Shown: positions 9,501 through 22,370 of the stretch, piece by piece | How the letters are laid out: each line of letters opens with the position of its first letter | How positions within the stretch are numbered: the stretch's first letter is position 1 | Assembly: GCF_030867145.1 (NCBI RefSeq) | Contig: NC_134422.1 | Span: 6,885,531 to 6,949,530 of the forward strand | Reading direction: 5' to 3' | Length of the DNA stretch: 64,000 bases | Source: Opisthocomus hoazin | Taxonomy: Eukaryota; Chordata; Aves; Opisthocomiformes; Opisthocomidae | Notes under the pieces: generated by a model | What the model was told of the DNA's origin: nothing | The model's database searches: none | What the model saw: the letters and a program-made list of their open reading frames with translations, nothing else | Position numbers and translations under genes: made by a program

Positions 9501-12500
9501 AATAAACAGTATTTTGTTACTAATTTAAACAATAAACTATGAACCCTAAGGTGGTAGTTCTTTTCTATAGCCCTCTCAGTTAAGGTACAAGTATTTAATC
9601 TTTTTCTTTACCCTTTTCAAATCTATCTATACGATCTTTCAGCAGCATATGTAGGTATGTACGTATGGACATGCTAGTGGGCTGCCAGAGTGGTTGCAAA
9701 AGACCAGCAGCTTTTAAACCAACCACGAACCATGGACCAGTTATGTTTTGGAGGCAGTGTTCTGGTCCAGTAAGGTCTCCCTCTGTTTAGCACTGAGAAA
9801 GTCATACTAAGTGTCTATGCTAATACTTAAGGTTCAGCTCTCCAGCCAACACACAAGCCACTTATCCCCGCTGTATCTACTCCCACTACCAAAGGTCGAC
9901 ACACTGAGCCTCAGATTTCTAACATGGCACTAAAGATGCATCCTGGGTGCTTTCACGAAATTGTAGGGCTTGGTCTGCAAGGATCTCTCCTAGGCTGGTT
10001 GGTGTGCTTTGGCAGTAGAGAAGGAAGGGGGTAGAAAGCTTGGAAAAACAGGCGAGGGGGTTCCTCTGCTCAGGGCCTGCGCGGCATTGTAAGTGCCAGA
10101 TACAGGAGGAGTTGGAGGGAGGGAAAGGATGGAGGAAGGATAGAGGGAGAAGAAGGAAAGAGGTTGACTTCTCAGTGGAAGTTCAGCAGTTTCCAGCATC
10201 AGGCTAACCAAGCCAGCACAGAAGCTAAAGAGCTCGCAGTATGAGCAGTCAGCGCCATGTTTCCCCATAAGCAGTTTTCTTTGGATGTGACATGTTTACG
10301 ACCAGAAGGATTCATGGTTCCGAAGGCAGCGAACAGAACATCGCTGCAAGAGGAAAAGCTGCTCAGTCAAGTGCTACATTAAAACTCTGCCAAATTTACC
10401 CTTTGAAAAAAACTTCTAGTCACCAAAATTATTCTCTGTGGCCCTTTCTGAAAGGCAAATAGTAAATAATAAACCTTTAATCATCATACTTAATCTTCCA
10501 TCGTCACATACTCCCCCTTATATATAGTCCACGTGAGACTGTATGAGCCATTTCACAGAAGCCATAAAAAGTTAACCATAAATTAGTGTCCCTGAAAATT
10601 TGAGACACAAAAATCTTCGACGCCATTGCTTACTAGATTCTTTCAAAATAGACCTTCAGCTTCCTTCCACAAAAAAACCTCCCACTGTTTTCTGTGTTTT
10701 GGCCTGTTGCACTGCGAGACATCAGACACTATGTTGAGAGAACCTCACAAAAAACATCTAAAACCTAGAGCGGCTGTCTAAATACCACTTTTCGAAAGAG
10801 AGTAGTAACGTCTTGATTGATAGTAAGAGCTAGCGGATAATACAAGGCTAAGAGAAGGAGTTTTATATATAAAATTAGCTAAAATAGACCACATGCTGCC
10901 AAGGCAAAAGATCTGGGGGATACATTATACCAGGAATCCTTTGAAGGCTGAAGAAAAGTGTTTCTAAAGAATCAACATGGGGATTGTGGGGGAGGAAGAG
11001 AAAATTATTACTGGGATGAAAAATACCATAAAGTTTTGTGAAAGCTAAGAAAAAAACCCAGTTACTTAATAGTGAGAAGAACTGAACTGGCTGCTCTAAA
11101 AATATTTCTTAAAAAACTTTTTCAAAACTTGGAGATCCATACATAGCCGAACAGCCCAGTGTCTTACTTCAAATGAAATCCTTTAACTATTACAACAGAA
11201 CACAGTTTTTCAGAAATCTTGAAGATTCATCCCCCTTTAGAAGTTGTACAGTAATGAATACAGGCTTCCTCGGGAGACGAAGGAGAAAGAGCAGGCACGG
11301 ACAGCCCAGTAGCCCACCGAGGTGGATGTTCTCTGTGGTGCCAAGAGAAATCCCAGTTCAAGTCTAGGTCAACAGTCACCCTTACAAATGCTCTAATTTG
11401 TAACCCTCCCTCATTCTCCTGCCAGGAGTGCACACGAGGTGTATTTGTGTCTGTTTTGAGACTCCCAAGCAGCCTCTGGGGAGAGGTGGGTATCTGGATA
11501 CTCAGCTCTGCAAGGACTGTGGTGCAACTGTGCATGAGCTGGGCAAGAAAAGGGGGTTTTCCTGCTGTTGTTTTAATGAACATTTAGCTATTTATCATCA
11601 TTTAGGCAACTAGGAAAGGTCCTCATGGATTGCTGTGCTACAATTAGGTACCAAAATTATGCCTAAATGAAATTGGGATGTATGTATGCCTGCATTTTCC
11701 CCACCAGAAGGCCAATTTAAGCAGTCTTTCCTCCAGCTTCTCCTTCCTGACCCCACTTTTTGTGGACCCTCTCTGAAGCCAGATGAGGTAAATAATTTAT
11801 GTTACAACAACAACAAAAAAACCACAACCCCCCCAAAAAAAACCCAAAAGAAATCTAGCTCTTGCAAGGATTTGACATCCTGATACAAGTGAACTATGAT
11901 GCACCAAAGAAAGACCCTGTTTTGGTGCTAGATAAAATGTTCATATAACAAAACACTTAAGATACCAGTTGCTTTAGAAACGCCTTATCTTCTCTCATTC
12001 ATTTACTGTGTTCACATCACAGTAGCATTGTGAGGTTTTAATTAAACATTTGGAAATTGCTGTGGGTTCTTCCAAAGGAGAAGCCGATATAAATAAGACA
12101 ATAACACTGAAATGGGTGATGAAATAAGTAAGTGATAAAAGTAATTCTGCTTGTTATGGCATCTCTCCCTAACATCTGATTGTCTTTCCTTCACATTATT
12201 AAAATAAAACCTACTTTCCAAGCATATGTATGCAGATCATTTTTAAATGCAAAGATTACAGAGAAACACAGTTATTTCAAGCAGAGAACTGTGCTTGGCA
12301 GAAAGGGTAGGCATCTGTCAGGCCCAGATAAGATCAGACAGCTGTGCTCTATCCTGAAAGGGTGTCGTGAAGCTAAGTTTTCCTAGGGAAATAGCATCTT
12401 TGGTATGAAAAGCAGTAAAATGTGATGAAGTCTCCAGACAAATAACTAGAGAAAACAGAAACTCTCAGAGCTCATTTTTATCTAAAATACCAACCCTATA

Positions 12501-12904
12501 TCAGGAGAAAAAATGCAGGATGAGAGGCGGATAAGATCTTTACCAAGCAGTAAAAAATAAGGGGTGGGAGGATCAGCTCACTTTATATTCCCAATCAAAT
12601 GAATCCTTTAGATTAGAATTGAAGGTAAGAGGTGACTTTAGTGACAATAATCACTGCTGAGAGCCACCAGGATGGTAACAGGGCTGGGACAGGCTAGGGG
12701 AAGAGGGGTGGTTAGAATAGAGACAAGAAAGCAAGCTGGGTGGAAATCCAACAGCAGTCTTGCAAGAGCTAAAAGGGAAGGTGGAAGCAGGCTCTTCTGA
12801 GAGGCGCACAATGAAAGGACAAGCAGCGATAATCACAAGTTGCAATAAGGTAATTTTTTATGTTTTTTTACATAAGGAAATCTGTTCCTCGCCACAAGCA
12901 TGGT
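6581..12904. other. Intergenic DNA downstream of the bHLH gene
   Basis: AT-rich sequence with scattered AATAAA and ATTTA motifs; part of it could be 3' UTR of the bHLH gene (ATTAAA at 6875, AATAAA at 7944). No recognisable coding sequence or mobile element is seen. Notable pieces are a near-palindromic pair of TAATTA-type sites at 6938-6959 and a purine-only stretch at 10104-10163. Confidence 0.55.
10104..10163 (+). repeat. Polypurine tract
   Basis: About 60 bases are almost entirely A and G on the plus strand, in GGA/GGAA-like units, interrupted only by a few T. This is low-complexity DNA of the kind that can form triplex structures. There is no sign that it is coding. Confidence 0.7.
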
Positions 12905-13090
12905 CAAGCACTGGAACAGGTTCTCCAGGGAGGCTGTGGAAGCCTCCTCCTTGGAGGGTTTCAGAACTTGACGTGGCAAGGCCCTGAGCAGTCTGGTCTA
13001 ACTTTGAAGTCAGCCTTGCTTTGAAAATGGAAGATCTATCGAATAACTCAAGAAGTCCTTTTCAATCCAGTTTTTCATATGATTCTATGA
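12905..13090 (+). mobile_element. CR1 LINE 3' fragment
   Basis: A diverged, 5'-truncated CR1 copy. It begins in the last part of ORF2 (a stretch reading roughly ALEQVLQGGCGSLLL, matching the CR1 region [15 protein letters not shown] in another frame) and continues through the 3' UTR to the typical end TATGATTCTATGA at 13078-13090. The 3' UTR wording (GGCAAGGCCCTGAGCAG) differs from the copies at 37-39 kb and 60 kb, so this is another and older subfamily. Confidence 0.85.
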
Positions 13091-13394
13091 AATGATGTGT
13101 TTATGGTCCTCTGGAAAGGAAGATTGTACTACAGAATAATAAGAAAAACTTGAAAAATGCAATGACTTCACGGGAAAAATCTATACTTCTGGGCAGTGCC
13201 AGTTTCTGCTTTTCCAGGTGAAAACAAGGGACATCCAGATATGCATATCAACAAGAGAGCAAAAAGAGTTCCCCCCTTGTAAAGGGGATTTCCAAAAACA
13301 GAAACAGTCAGAAGCAGGAGTCTATTTCTATCAGAAGGACCTCTCAGGTCTATTCTGGGCCTGAATCAGTAAAAAAGTTTTGTTTGGATGATGG

Positions 13395-13620
13395 GTTAAG
13401 ATTTAAATTTACAGGTGATAGCTTTGGAGAGTAGGATTAGAATCAGAGATGAACTCAGAAAGAAAAATAAAAGGAGAAATGGTCTTAAAAAGATGCATTT
13501 CAATATAGAAATGTATGTAGTACTAGATGTGGATAGGAATAATCCACTGCACAAACAAATGTTGAAGAATGACAAGCAGAAAATTATTTTTGAGGTGTAG
13601 CGTATCACAAACATGACAAG
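13395..13620 (+). mobile_element. Ancient CR1/L3-type LINE ORF2 relic
   Basis: Plus-strand translation of 13415-13600 aligns by eye with the C-terminal part of CR1 ORF2: the sequence around LDVDRNNPLHK corresponds to [11 protein letters not shown] in the young copy at 38.7 kb, preceded by NGLKKMHFN for NLMRFN. Similarity fades on both sides, so the edges are approximate. It is far more decayed than the CR1 copies at 37-39 kb and 60 kb. Confidence 0.55.
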
Positions 13621-15780
13621 CCTTTGGAAGAAAGGTAAACCTCACACAGGATGCATATTTAATCAAGACCCCTTTTTGACACGATTTTCTATGTTTATTA
13701 GAATTTCCCCAAGTTTTATCTGAAGTGTCTGGCTGGGTGGAAAAATCTGTTAAAAATTGTAGCTTAAAAGGAAACTATGTACAGAGAAATACGTAGTCTT
13801 AACTACTGTGTCTGTTCAAAAGAAATGATGGAGTGGGACTTGAGATTGTGAATGCCAAACTTGGTAACAGTGACACAGGATATCTGCATCTGATTAACTA
13901 AAAAAGGGCTACCCCAAGATACCTGCAGTAGTATAAAAATAAGTCATGAGACCCTGAAATTTTCAACGGTAACATTTAAGGAACATGTGGCGCTGCTACC
14001 AATTGGAGCCAGAGTATATGTTAAACACGTGGATATGCAGTGATTAGCATATCAGAAATGCACGACAGAAATTTTAGCATCATGGTAAGAGGTGTAACAA
14101 ACTGATTCCAGATATGTACATGGGAAACAGGAGCCAGGCTGCAGGGCAGTCAGGTCCTGCTGTGTGCTGTTTTGTTACCACTGCAACCGATTATTTTTAT
14201 TCGCCACACTGCTCAAAGAAAATCTGAGTGGAAAAGACAGGCTTTAATAACAGGTGCTGTGAAAGATAACAGCGTAAGTGAGAGTTTCTGGCTGATGTAA
14301 GAGGCAGTCTCTGGAACGCTCAGTATCTACACCGGCTAGGTGCTAAGCACCAACCCTGCGCTAGCCGCGCGTAGGTCAGGACCACTGAAGCACCAGCAGT
14401 GCCCAGCAAGACAGGCCCAAAGAGAAAGAGCCAACAACAGCAACGCAAAACATTCCTGCACCGCACAAAATACAGCTGAATCCAGCTAGAGTCACGATAA
14501 AAATCAAAGACTACTTTTCTGCTACATAAAGCAAGTTACTGCTTATTTTAGCATCTGTAATGAGATGAAGCAGAAAGAAAATGCATGTTATGGCATGCCT
14601 TTACATGCCAACAAATGCTGTAACATTGCAGTGTACTTCATTACATGAGACAATCCACTGATTGGCATACTTCAGCTGTCACTAATGTATTACAAACGAG
14701 CAGATCCCCTTCTGTGCAGAAACTGTTTCTCACTGCCATCTTGGTGAGTTCGCCTACACTCACATGGCCCAGCTTTCCCTAGGGTGGGAAATACATAGGA
14801 AAAATGACTTCACAAATCGCTACTGTTAGGAAAACACCACTGCTCGGGAAATGTTTTAATTAAGCTGGTTAAACTGATTAATTAAAACTATTTAAAAGGC
14901 CCATTCTCATTTCCATTATGGACCTGAAAGATCTGATGGCCTCAAAAAGTACAAAGGGGTCCAAAAGTAGCAATAATGTAAATAACATTTACCAACCTTA
15001 TTTTCACTGGCATTATGTATAGTTAGTGATCTTCTCATGGTGGCTTAATTATCATCTGATTCTACAAGGCTAATAATTTCACTCCATTACCCTCCAGATC
15101 TGGTTCTCTTTTGTAAGTAGTTTAACAGATCCCAAAAAATAAAAAAAAATGAAAGAAAAAGAAAGATTAAGAGCCTAAGTAATGCAGAAAAAGAAGGCTG
15201 TTAAAAGACAAGACTGGGCAATTTCTGCACCAGTGATTTGGAGTCTGTTGCCCACCACCTCCATCTGCTGAAATTTACTGTCTGTACCAGCAGAAACAGA
15301 TAAATCTTGGGGGTCCCACCATTCCTGGACCAATTTAATAACTTGAACTAGGTCAACAGCAGTTTCAAAGGACACATTAGACTGTTAGTTGTGGTGGTTG
15401 AAGATCCAGTTACTTTTGCCAGCTCTGCTAGCCACTTACTAACCTCTGCCACAGGAAAGGACGTACAGTTGGGGCAATAGCTTCTAAAACTGTGCAGTCA
15501 GGAATTGTCAGAACTTATGTGTCAATACCCAAATCCATCTGAATTTCAACAAGACTGGGTCTTTGAAAATGAAGTTGGGGTTTTATGGAAAAAAAATTGC
15601 CAGTATTCAGATGCTGGTTAAAAATGACACTGCCTACAAAGATATGACATGTACATACATCCTAACACGCTTCTGTGTAGGTACTTCTAGAGCAGCTGTT
15701 ACCTGAACTGCAGTAAAATCGGTCAGCGTTGAAATGAGCAGGAACACAAGAGACCATCTTTGTGTATTCCAAACTGAGAA
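13621..15780. other. Intergenic DNA, no gene seen
   Basis: Non-coding sequence. At 14520-14720 the composition is richer in short motifs and could be a conserved element, including two abutting CATG half-sites at 14591-14610 that resemble a degenerate p53 response element. I see no exon or mobile element here. Confidence 0.5.
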
Positions 15781-15986
15781 AATCACAGAATCACAGGATG
15801 GCAGGGGTTGGAAGGGACCTCTGTGGATCATCTGGTCCAACTCCCTGCCAAAGCAGGTTGCACAGGACCTTGTCCAGGTGGGGTTTGAATATCTCCAGAG
15901 CAGGAGACTCCACAACCTCCTGGGCAGCCTGTGCCAGGGCTCGGCCATGCTCAGAGTAAAGAAGTTCTTCCTCATGTTCAGATGGA
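15781..15986 (-). mobile_element. CR1 LINE 3' fragment
   Basis: The minus-strand CR1 3' end lies at the left edge (AATCACAGAATCACAGGATGG from 15781). The element runs through the 3' UTR into the ORF2 C-terminus (minus-strand residues such as EEELLYSEHGRALAQAAQ are a shadow frame of it) and is 5'-truncated near 15986. It belongs to the same group as the copies at 37266 and 59961 but carries more changes. Confidence 0.92.
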
Positions 15987-18900
15987 AAAATGATCATACC
16001 AACGCAGAATAATTTATAGGGCTGAACATCAGCTAAGAAGTGATGGACAGAGTGTATGCCCTCTACGTGGTCGCAGCCAGGTCACTTCCATAAAGATGCT
16101 GACGGAGGTATCTCTGTCCCTGCTGAACAGGACAAGCCATGCAGCCGGGTCGCAGAGAGGAAGAGTCAGGAAACAAGATGCTACGCTCAGTGTCTTTGTT
16201 CCTTCTTATAGTCCAAAGACACGTGGTTGAAATACACATTTCAGTAAGTTAGCTCAGACCAGCACGGTTCTGCAGTCTCCACCGAGAGGGTCCCTGAACA
16301 CACAACTGCTGTTCCGCAACAAAATGTCAGCAGAGCAGCCGAGTGACATGCAGGCCTGGAAGAAAAAGGGAGCGCTCAGTGCCGACGGGGGAAAAATAAC
16401 AAAAAACCCTTCTGCGTGGCTACTTGATGATATATGGTACATGGTTTGAGCTTTCTTGTGAATCCCTGACAAGTCAATCTGCTATGCAGAATTGGAATAG
16501 TACATTAGATAATGTCTAAGTCCCTATTTTTTTCAGGATTGGCACTCCATTATGCTCCCATGTTAGGCAGAAATTAAGCCTACAGCTCAGTTTGCCTCAA
16601 CATTTAAGGACAGGTTTCAGTTTCTAATAACTCTGTGTCACCTTGGAAAATTAAAATAGTACCTCTTGTTCTGATTGGATATGAAAGTATAGCTAAAACA
16701 AATTTCATGGCACTGATTAGGTGTCGTGTTCACTAAACTTTAGAATTCCATTACGGATCTTTCTGTATGGGTGTTTGCGTATGCTGCACGGTGAGTAAGA
16801 AAAATCAGATTTCAGGTGCTTACAAGCATGACAAATAGGCACTGAAGTGGCCTTGAGCACTATGGTGTAGTAACGGAGAGGAAATTGAAGCATTCAGTAT
16901 TCTGAGGTGCCCGAGCCCTCTGCAGATGGCTCTTGGACAGTTGTTAGCAATCCAGCAGAGAGAAAAATGCCTCCCGTTTTGCTGGGGCTTGTTTTGGTTT
17001 TCACACTGGCAAAATAAATAATTTTAATGCATGCAAAATCATGTGAATAATAATAATAATGTGAATAATAATAAGATGGACACTAACTTGCAGCTACTCG
17101 TTTATGTAATAAAAGTAATAAAATTTCTAAATAAAATTAAAGCAAGATTTAGCAAGTCTCTTGTACTGTAACAAACCTCCAACGTCTTGCGGTTACCGCA
17201 CATTTCTGTGTTAATTAGGAGCTTTGTGGAATTTAATTCAAGGTTGCTGACAGAAAGGCTTGTGATCAGGAGTATTTTAAACTTGTGACTGACAGTAACA
17301 GCAGTGCTACAGTCTATTGCCTTAGTTGGACTGTGTGTTCTTCTCATCTTCATACCCCACCACTTAATTAAATAACTTGGTGCTTAGTAACTCATTAAAA
17401 ATGTACATATATTTGTATATGTTCATCTTTGTATAAATCTGCATTTTACAATTGGATATATAATTAAAATGCAGAAATCACATTATATGCTTTTATTTTT
17501 GTGCCTGTTTCCATCTGGCAGATAGACCTGTGGAAAGAAATGCATTCATAGATGAACAGATGACCTGAAAATATTTATATATTATGTAATCCATTTAGAC
17601 TTTCACTTTCAGTGAATGAAGACAGTATCAGCAGGTGTCTGATAATTAGGTGCCATTAGCACATTAATAAAGATAAATTTTAACCTGTTCTACTGTGGTG
17701 AAGCTATGGGGGTTTAATATTTTTAACTTAAGAGCTTCTCTGGTTTAGATTTTCATACAGATGGAGGTGTTACAATTTTGAAATAAAGTTTAATGTTACA
17801 AAAGTCCCAAAAGATTAGAACAGGGATACTTCCACTAAAGACTGTCAGCCACTTGTGAGACATAGCAAAAATATGCAATTTCTTAACACAAACCTCCCTA
17901 ATCTTCCAGCAAGAATAATTCTGTATCTTTAAATAAAATTAACTTAAATTATTTGGGTCATAGGTTGGAGCACGTAACAGATTAGAACAACAAATTGGCT
18001 ATTACTCAGTAATATACACAGGTGTGACCCTGCAAAGGTCAATAGCCAAACAATTTGTTCAAGTATGGAAAGTTAAAAATAGACTGTGCAAGTGTACTTT
18101 ATATAAATTGGTGATGTACAGCAGCCTTTGAAGGCCAATAAGAGTGAAAAAGGGTATTTAATTACCTAAAATTGAATTGACCTGTACATGAGAAAAATAT
18201 GAAATATGAACAACCCAGCAGTTTTATGAGAGAAATGAGTGGTACGTTGTAAGATTATTAGAATTTCTATTGATTTTATGAATAATTGTGTCCTTGATTA
18301 TTTTATCTGTCTTTCCACACATTCAGTCATCCCCTACAAATGAAATTTAATTATTGTTTAAACAGAATCTGAGCACATCCTCAAGCACAATAATATAACT
18401 AGCAATAGCACAATTCAGTAGCTCCCTGCAGCAGTACACAGAATCCATCCAAAATTAGATTGTGCCCCAGCGTGCTGCAAACTACACTTTGCTGGCACTC
18501 CTTATGTTACCAGACAAAGCCAACTCAGCCAAGGGATGAAATCAGGTAACTGTTGCTTGAATTCCTTTTTCTCCCTTAGAGCCACCACTCACACGCCTAC
18601 AGGGCCTTACAACCAAGCCTACGGACCGCACAAGGGCAGGGATTCCCTGCTGCTGGCCATCTCCTTCAGGAGCGCAGAGGAAGGAAGGAGGACGCTGTTC
18701 CTCCTCAGCCAGGAAGAACTGAATTAAGCTGGCAGAAGAAAAGTAGCACGCAGAGGATTGTTGGGTTGATACCAGCCAGGACACCCCGACATTGCAGGGT
18801 TTGTGTAATGCAGGTCACAATACGGAGTAAATGTTTCAGACTGGCTGAAGACTCAGGCAGATATCACAGCACCAGTTACATCTGGATCGGGTCCAAAGTG

Positions 18901-21900
18901 GTAAAATGAACTTTATTTCAAGCTATTCTTCATGCCTTCTTTCAGTGGAAGAAGAGTTATTTAAAATTTAACATCAGTGTTAATACACCCAAACACCGTA
19001 TCCAACCATGACATTTCTGTAAAGGTTGCAGAATCACAAACAAGATCTGGACTCAGCAGCTGACTGTCATCTATGCCAGTCGCAGAGGCCAACATAGAAG
19101 ACTGATTTAAAATTTCATGATGTGGTATATTTAAAATGTACATCAAAAAAATGAATTTATACAGACTGGATTCGTCATTTATTTTATAAGTACATCTCGT
19201 CACATTTTCCATGCAGCTTAACCTTTTGAAAATACTAGCTATTACTGGGCCAAAACCATCTTTTAGGTTTAGAAGGTTTTTAAATTCAAAATATACTTGG
19301 CACTTGTGTTTCAAGTAAAGATTAAAAGCTCATAAAAAAGAGTTTCACACTGAGATAAAACTACCCTAGAATGGTGTTATAGATGTGCAGAGGCTACAGG
19401 GAATAAAAACAGAAAAAGATATTCAGCAAAGAAAGCTGCTTCCTTTTTGGGATCGAATGTGATCTCAAGATCCAAGAGAAAAAGATGAAAACAATCAAAA
19501 ACCACACAGAATGAGAATCTGCAGCAAAATTTAGAACAGAGGTATTCTTGTAGCAGTATGTAAGAGAACAAGGAAATAAGCATCAGGGATGCAATAAACT
19601 GTGGTCAGGCATAAATTAAAGCTAATCTACCTGCTACTAAAAATTGTAAAAATGATATTTAGATCGCCTAATTTTAGGCATTCAGCCTACATACCTCAAG
19701 AGGGAATCTATTAGTTCGTTGCCTCTAAATTGTATAGGACAGCTATGTTCCCAGTTTAGGCTTCTGGACTGAGACACCCGAGTCAATCTCTGTGAATGCT
19801 CACCAAGATGACGACTCTCAAGCTTGCAGTAGACATGAGACAGCTAACAGCACTGAGGCTGAGGAACAGATGTTACCGAATCCAAAGTAAAAGCAGAGCT
19901 TGATGTTCTCCAATGAAAGTGTGACAGCATGATTTGTCTAATAAACCTGACAAATTCAGGCTTGAAAAGAGAAAATACACCATGTATGTTGTAAAAGGTT
20001 GGGTGGAATAATTTGGGAACTACAAATTCATTAGTCTGACCTCAATAATATGTGAGTCTTCAGAACACACTTTGAAGGATTTTATTTAATGCAAATAAAT
20101 GGAAACAAAAATAACGGTCCCATACATTCACCAAAATAGCTTTTGCCACACTCACACACTTTCTCAAGAGAGAAAAAAGAAAAGGGAAAAAAAAAAGAAA
20201 ACCAGAACAAGATCCTACACCTATTTGTAGGCAAATGAGCATATGCAAGGCAAAGCCAGAGCCATCGTGTTTTCTGTAATATTCCATGTGCAGCTGTGAC
20301 TGCTTGCATTAATGCCAGTTAATCTGCAGAGCTATGAAGTGAGGGAAGGGAGTGTTGGCCACGGTACTGGAGTTATATACTACTCTTCAAACACTGTAAC
20401 CGAATCCTGCACATCCTCCTGGACTCTACCAGAACCGAGCAGATGGAGCCTCACTGAGCTGCTCATTCAAACACAGATACATAAAAAAGCAATAAACATT
20501 AAGGGTTTGACATGATACCAAAGCAGAGGAACAGGAATAGTTTTACTAAAAGTGATTCTCGCTTGAATCTTTCTGTGGTATTTCTAGTGGAGGGAATGTT
20601 CATGGCTTAAACCAGGACTAGCAGCACACAATTAAATCTAAGTAAATCTGGTTTACATTAAAAAACAATAAAATGAAAACAAAAGAAAAGACCTCTTGTG
20701 ACAGCACAGTCTGACTCTGCTTTTATGTGATGATTCAACTTCAAGCAGCTCTGCAGTTTCCTGAGTTTTTGCATCCTTGCAATTAAGGCAGAACTTATCC
20801 CTTACATCCTGCACTAAGAGGATGCCTTTCGGCTTGCTTTGGGGTTTTTTTTGAAAGGCCTGACACTTTTCTCTTTCATTTCTATTCCAACTGAAATTTG
20901 GGTATATTTTTTTTCCCCTTTGCAGCAGTCAAAGCTTTAGAGATAACAAATAAAACAACAGTGAAAAATTCTTATTGCTCAGCTTTTTAATTTAAATATT
21001 TTTTTGTGCTCTCATTTTATTTATGTTTTTTTAATTCCTTGAAATCTTAGGGTCAGTAGAAAATGTGCCATTTATCTCTTTTTCCTGAAACCATAAGAGA
21101 AACCATCCATCCCTTTGGGATAAACAAGCTGAGAGAAGACTTTCTTTTGTTCTCTTTGCCAAGACTAAAGCGAAATTGCTTGCACCACTGGATTATAACT
21201 TCATTTTAAAGGGGTTTTCTTAATAAATGGAAAGTAGGAGACAGACTATATAGAAAGATAGACGGGGCAGAAAAGGAGAAAATATCTGCAAGAAAAATAA
21301 ACTTCAAAAGAGTTTTCTCCTACTTTGTGGATATCATATTCTAATTCTGACATATACTTCCTCCTCATAGAGTAATTCTGACTGCAAACTTTTTCATATC
21401 AGCTCTTTTGATTTTAAACATTTTCACATAATATGTGATCTTGTGCATTCCAGGCCCTTAGACGTGGCCTTACTGGTTTGACAGGATGCATTCCTGTCCC
21501 ATTTTATTAAATACCCCATGGACAATATTAGTTGCAACACAGTTAGGCAAGGAAGAAAATGTAAAATGGCCTCTTAATTCTGAATTCCCTGACCAATCTT
21601 GTTGTTCAAATAGAAATAAAGAGCATGGAAGAAATCCAAACAGGAGAAGGAGAACAGAGTTTTCTGTGCTTATTCAAAGGATAACAATGTCCTAGGGGAA
21701 CTAATAAAAGAAAATGAAATTGTACAAAGGACACCTCCAGTACATCTAGTGAATCTTGCAGGAAAACACAACGACAAAAATCAATAATAAAAAACTATTC
21801 GCAACGATTCTAAATAAAGCAAGCTAGGAACAAGCCCTTTTGAAATGCATATATTGTAAGCTGAGTACTAAGACTTCAAAATCATTATTCACAATCCAGG

Positions 21901-22356
21901 TTGAAATTCAGTGAAGATATTTACCCAGTGCTTACCTCTTCTTTCGTGCAACCTGAGGTTATATACATTACCAGGGAAAGAGGAAACATGGCAAACCTCT
22001 TCAGCATAGTACACACCATATAGTGTTTCTGCTCAAAATAATTTTTGCATTCACCTAAATGCTATATTCATATTTAAGGAAGGGTCCATGTGCTGTTTTG
22101 TTCCATTTGCATAGATGGTTACTCCTGTTAAAGCTTGATGATTTTTATGCAAGAGGAATAGCAACACAAAAGCAGGAGTTCAGAACGGCAAAGTAGCACG
22201 CTGCACCGCTTCACGAATACACCAGCTACAGCAAGCACAAGAGTATTCCAAAATCAGCCTGACCATTCTACGTAGCAGGCATAACAGTGTGTGTTTCATA
22301 TTCTACTCATTTAAAAGGAAAATCAGATTTTCATCAAATTATTATCACAATTAGCT
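15987..22356. other. Gene-free AT-rich desert
   Basis: I see no supported gene, RNA gene or mobile element. Open frames are short and unrecognised. A small (AAT)n microsatellite lies at 17042-17074. Homopolymer A and T runs are frequent. Confidence 0.5.
17042..17074 (+). repeat. (AAT)n microsatellite
   Basis: Two blocks of AATAATAAT-type repeats are separated by GTG. The whole array is about 33 bp. Confidence 0.8.
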
Positions 22357-22370
22357 GTTTCCATGGAAAC
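22357..22370. promoter_or_regulatory. RFX X-box-like perfect palindrome
   Basis: GTTTCCATGGAAAC is a perfect 14-bp palindrome matching the two-half-site X-box bound by RFX factors. The flanks hold an AATTAGCTG homeodomain/E-box-like motif and an ATTATCACAATTA stretch. This clustering suggests a regulatory element, but no function can be shown from sequence alone. Confidence 0.4.

Noticed and set aside
14735-14750. CTGCCATCTTGGTGAG, considered as a CTCF or YY1 site
   Set aside because: Fails the CTCF core; the YY1 match is short and lies away from any promoter.
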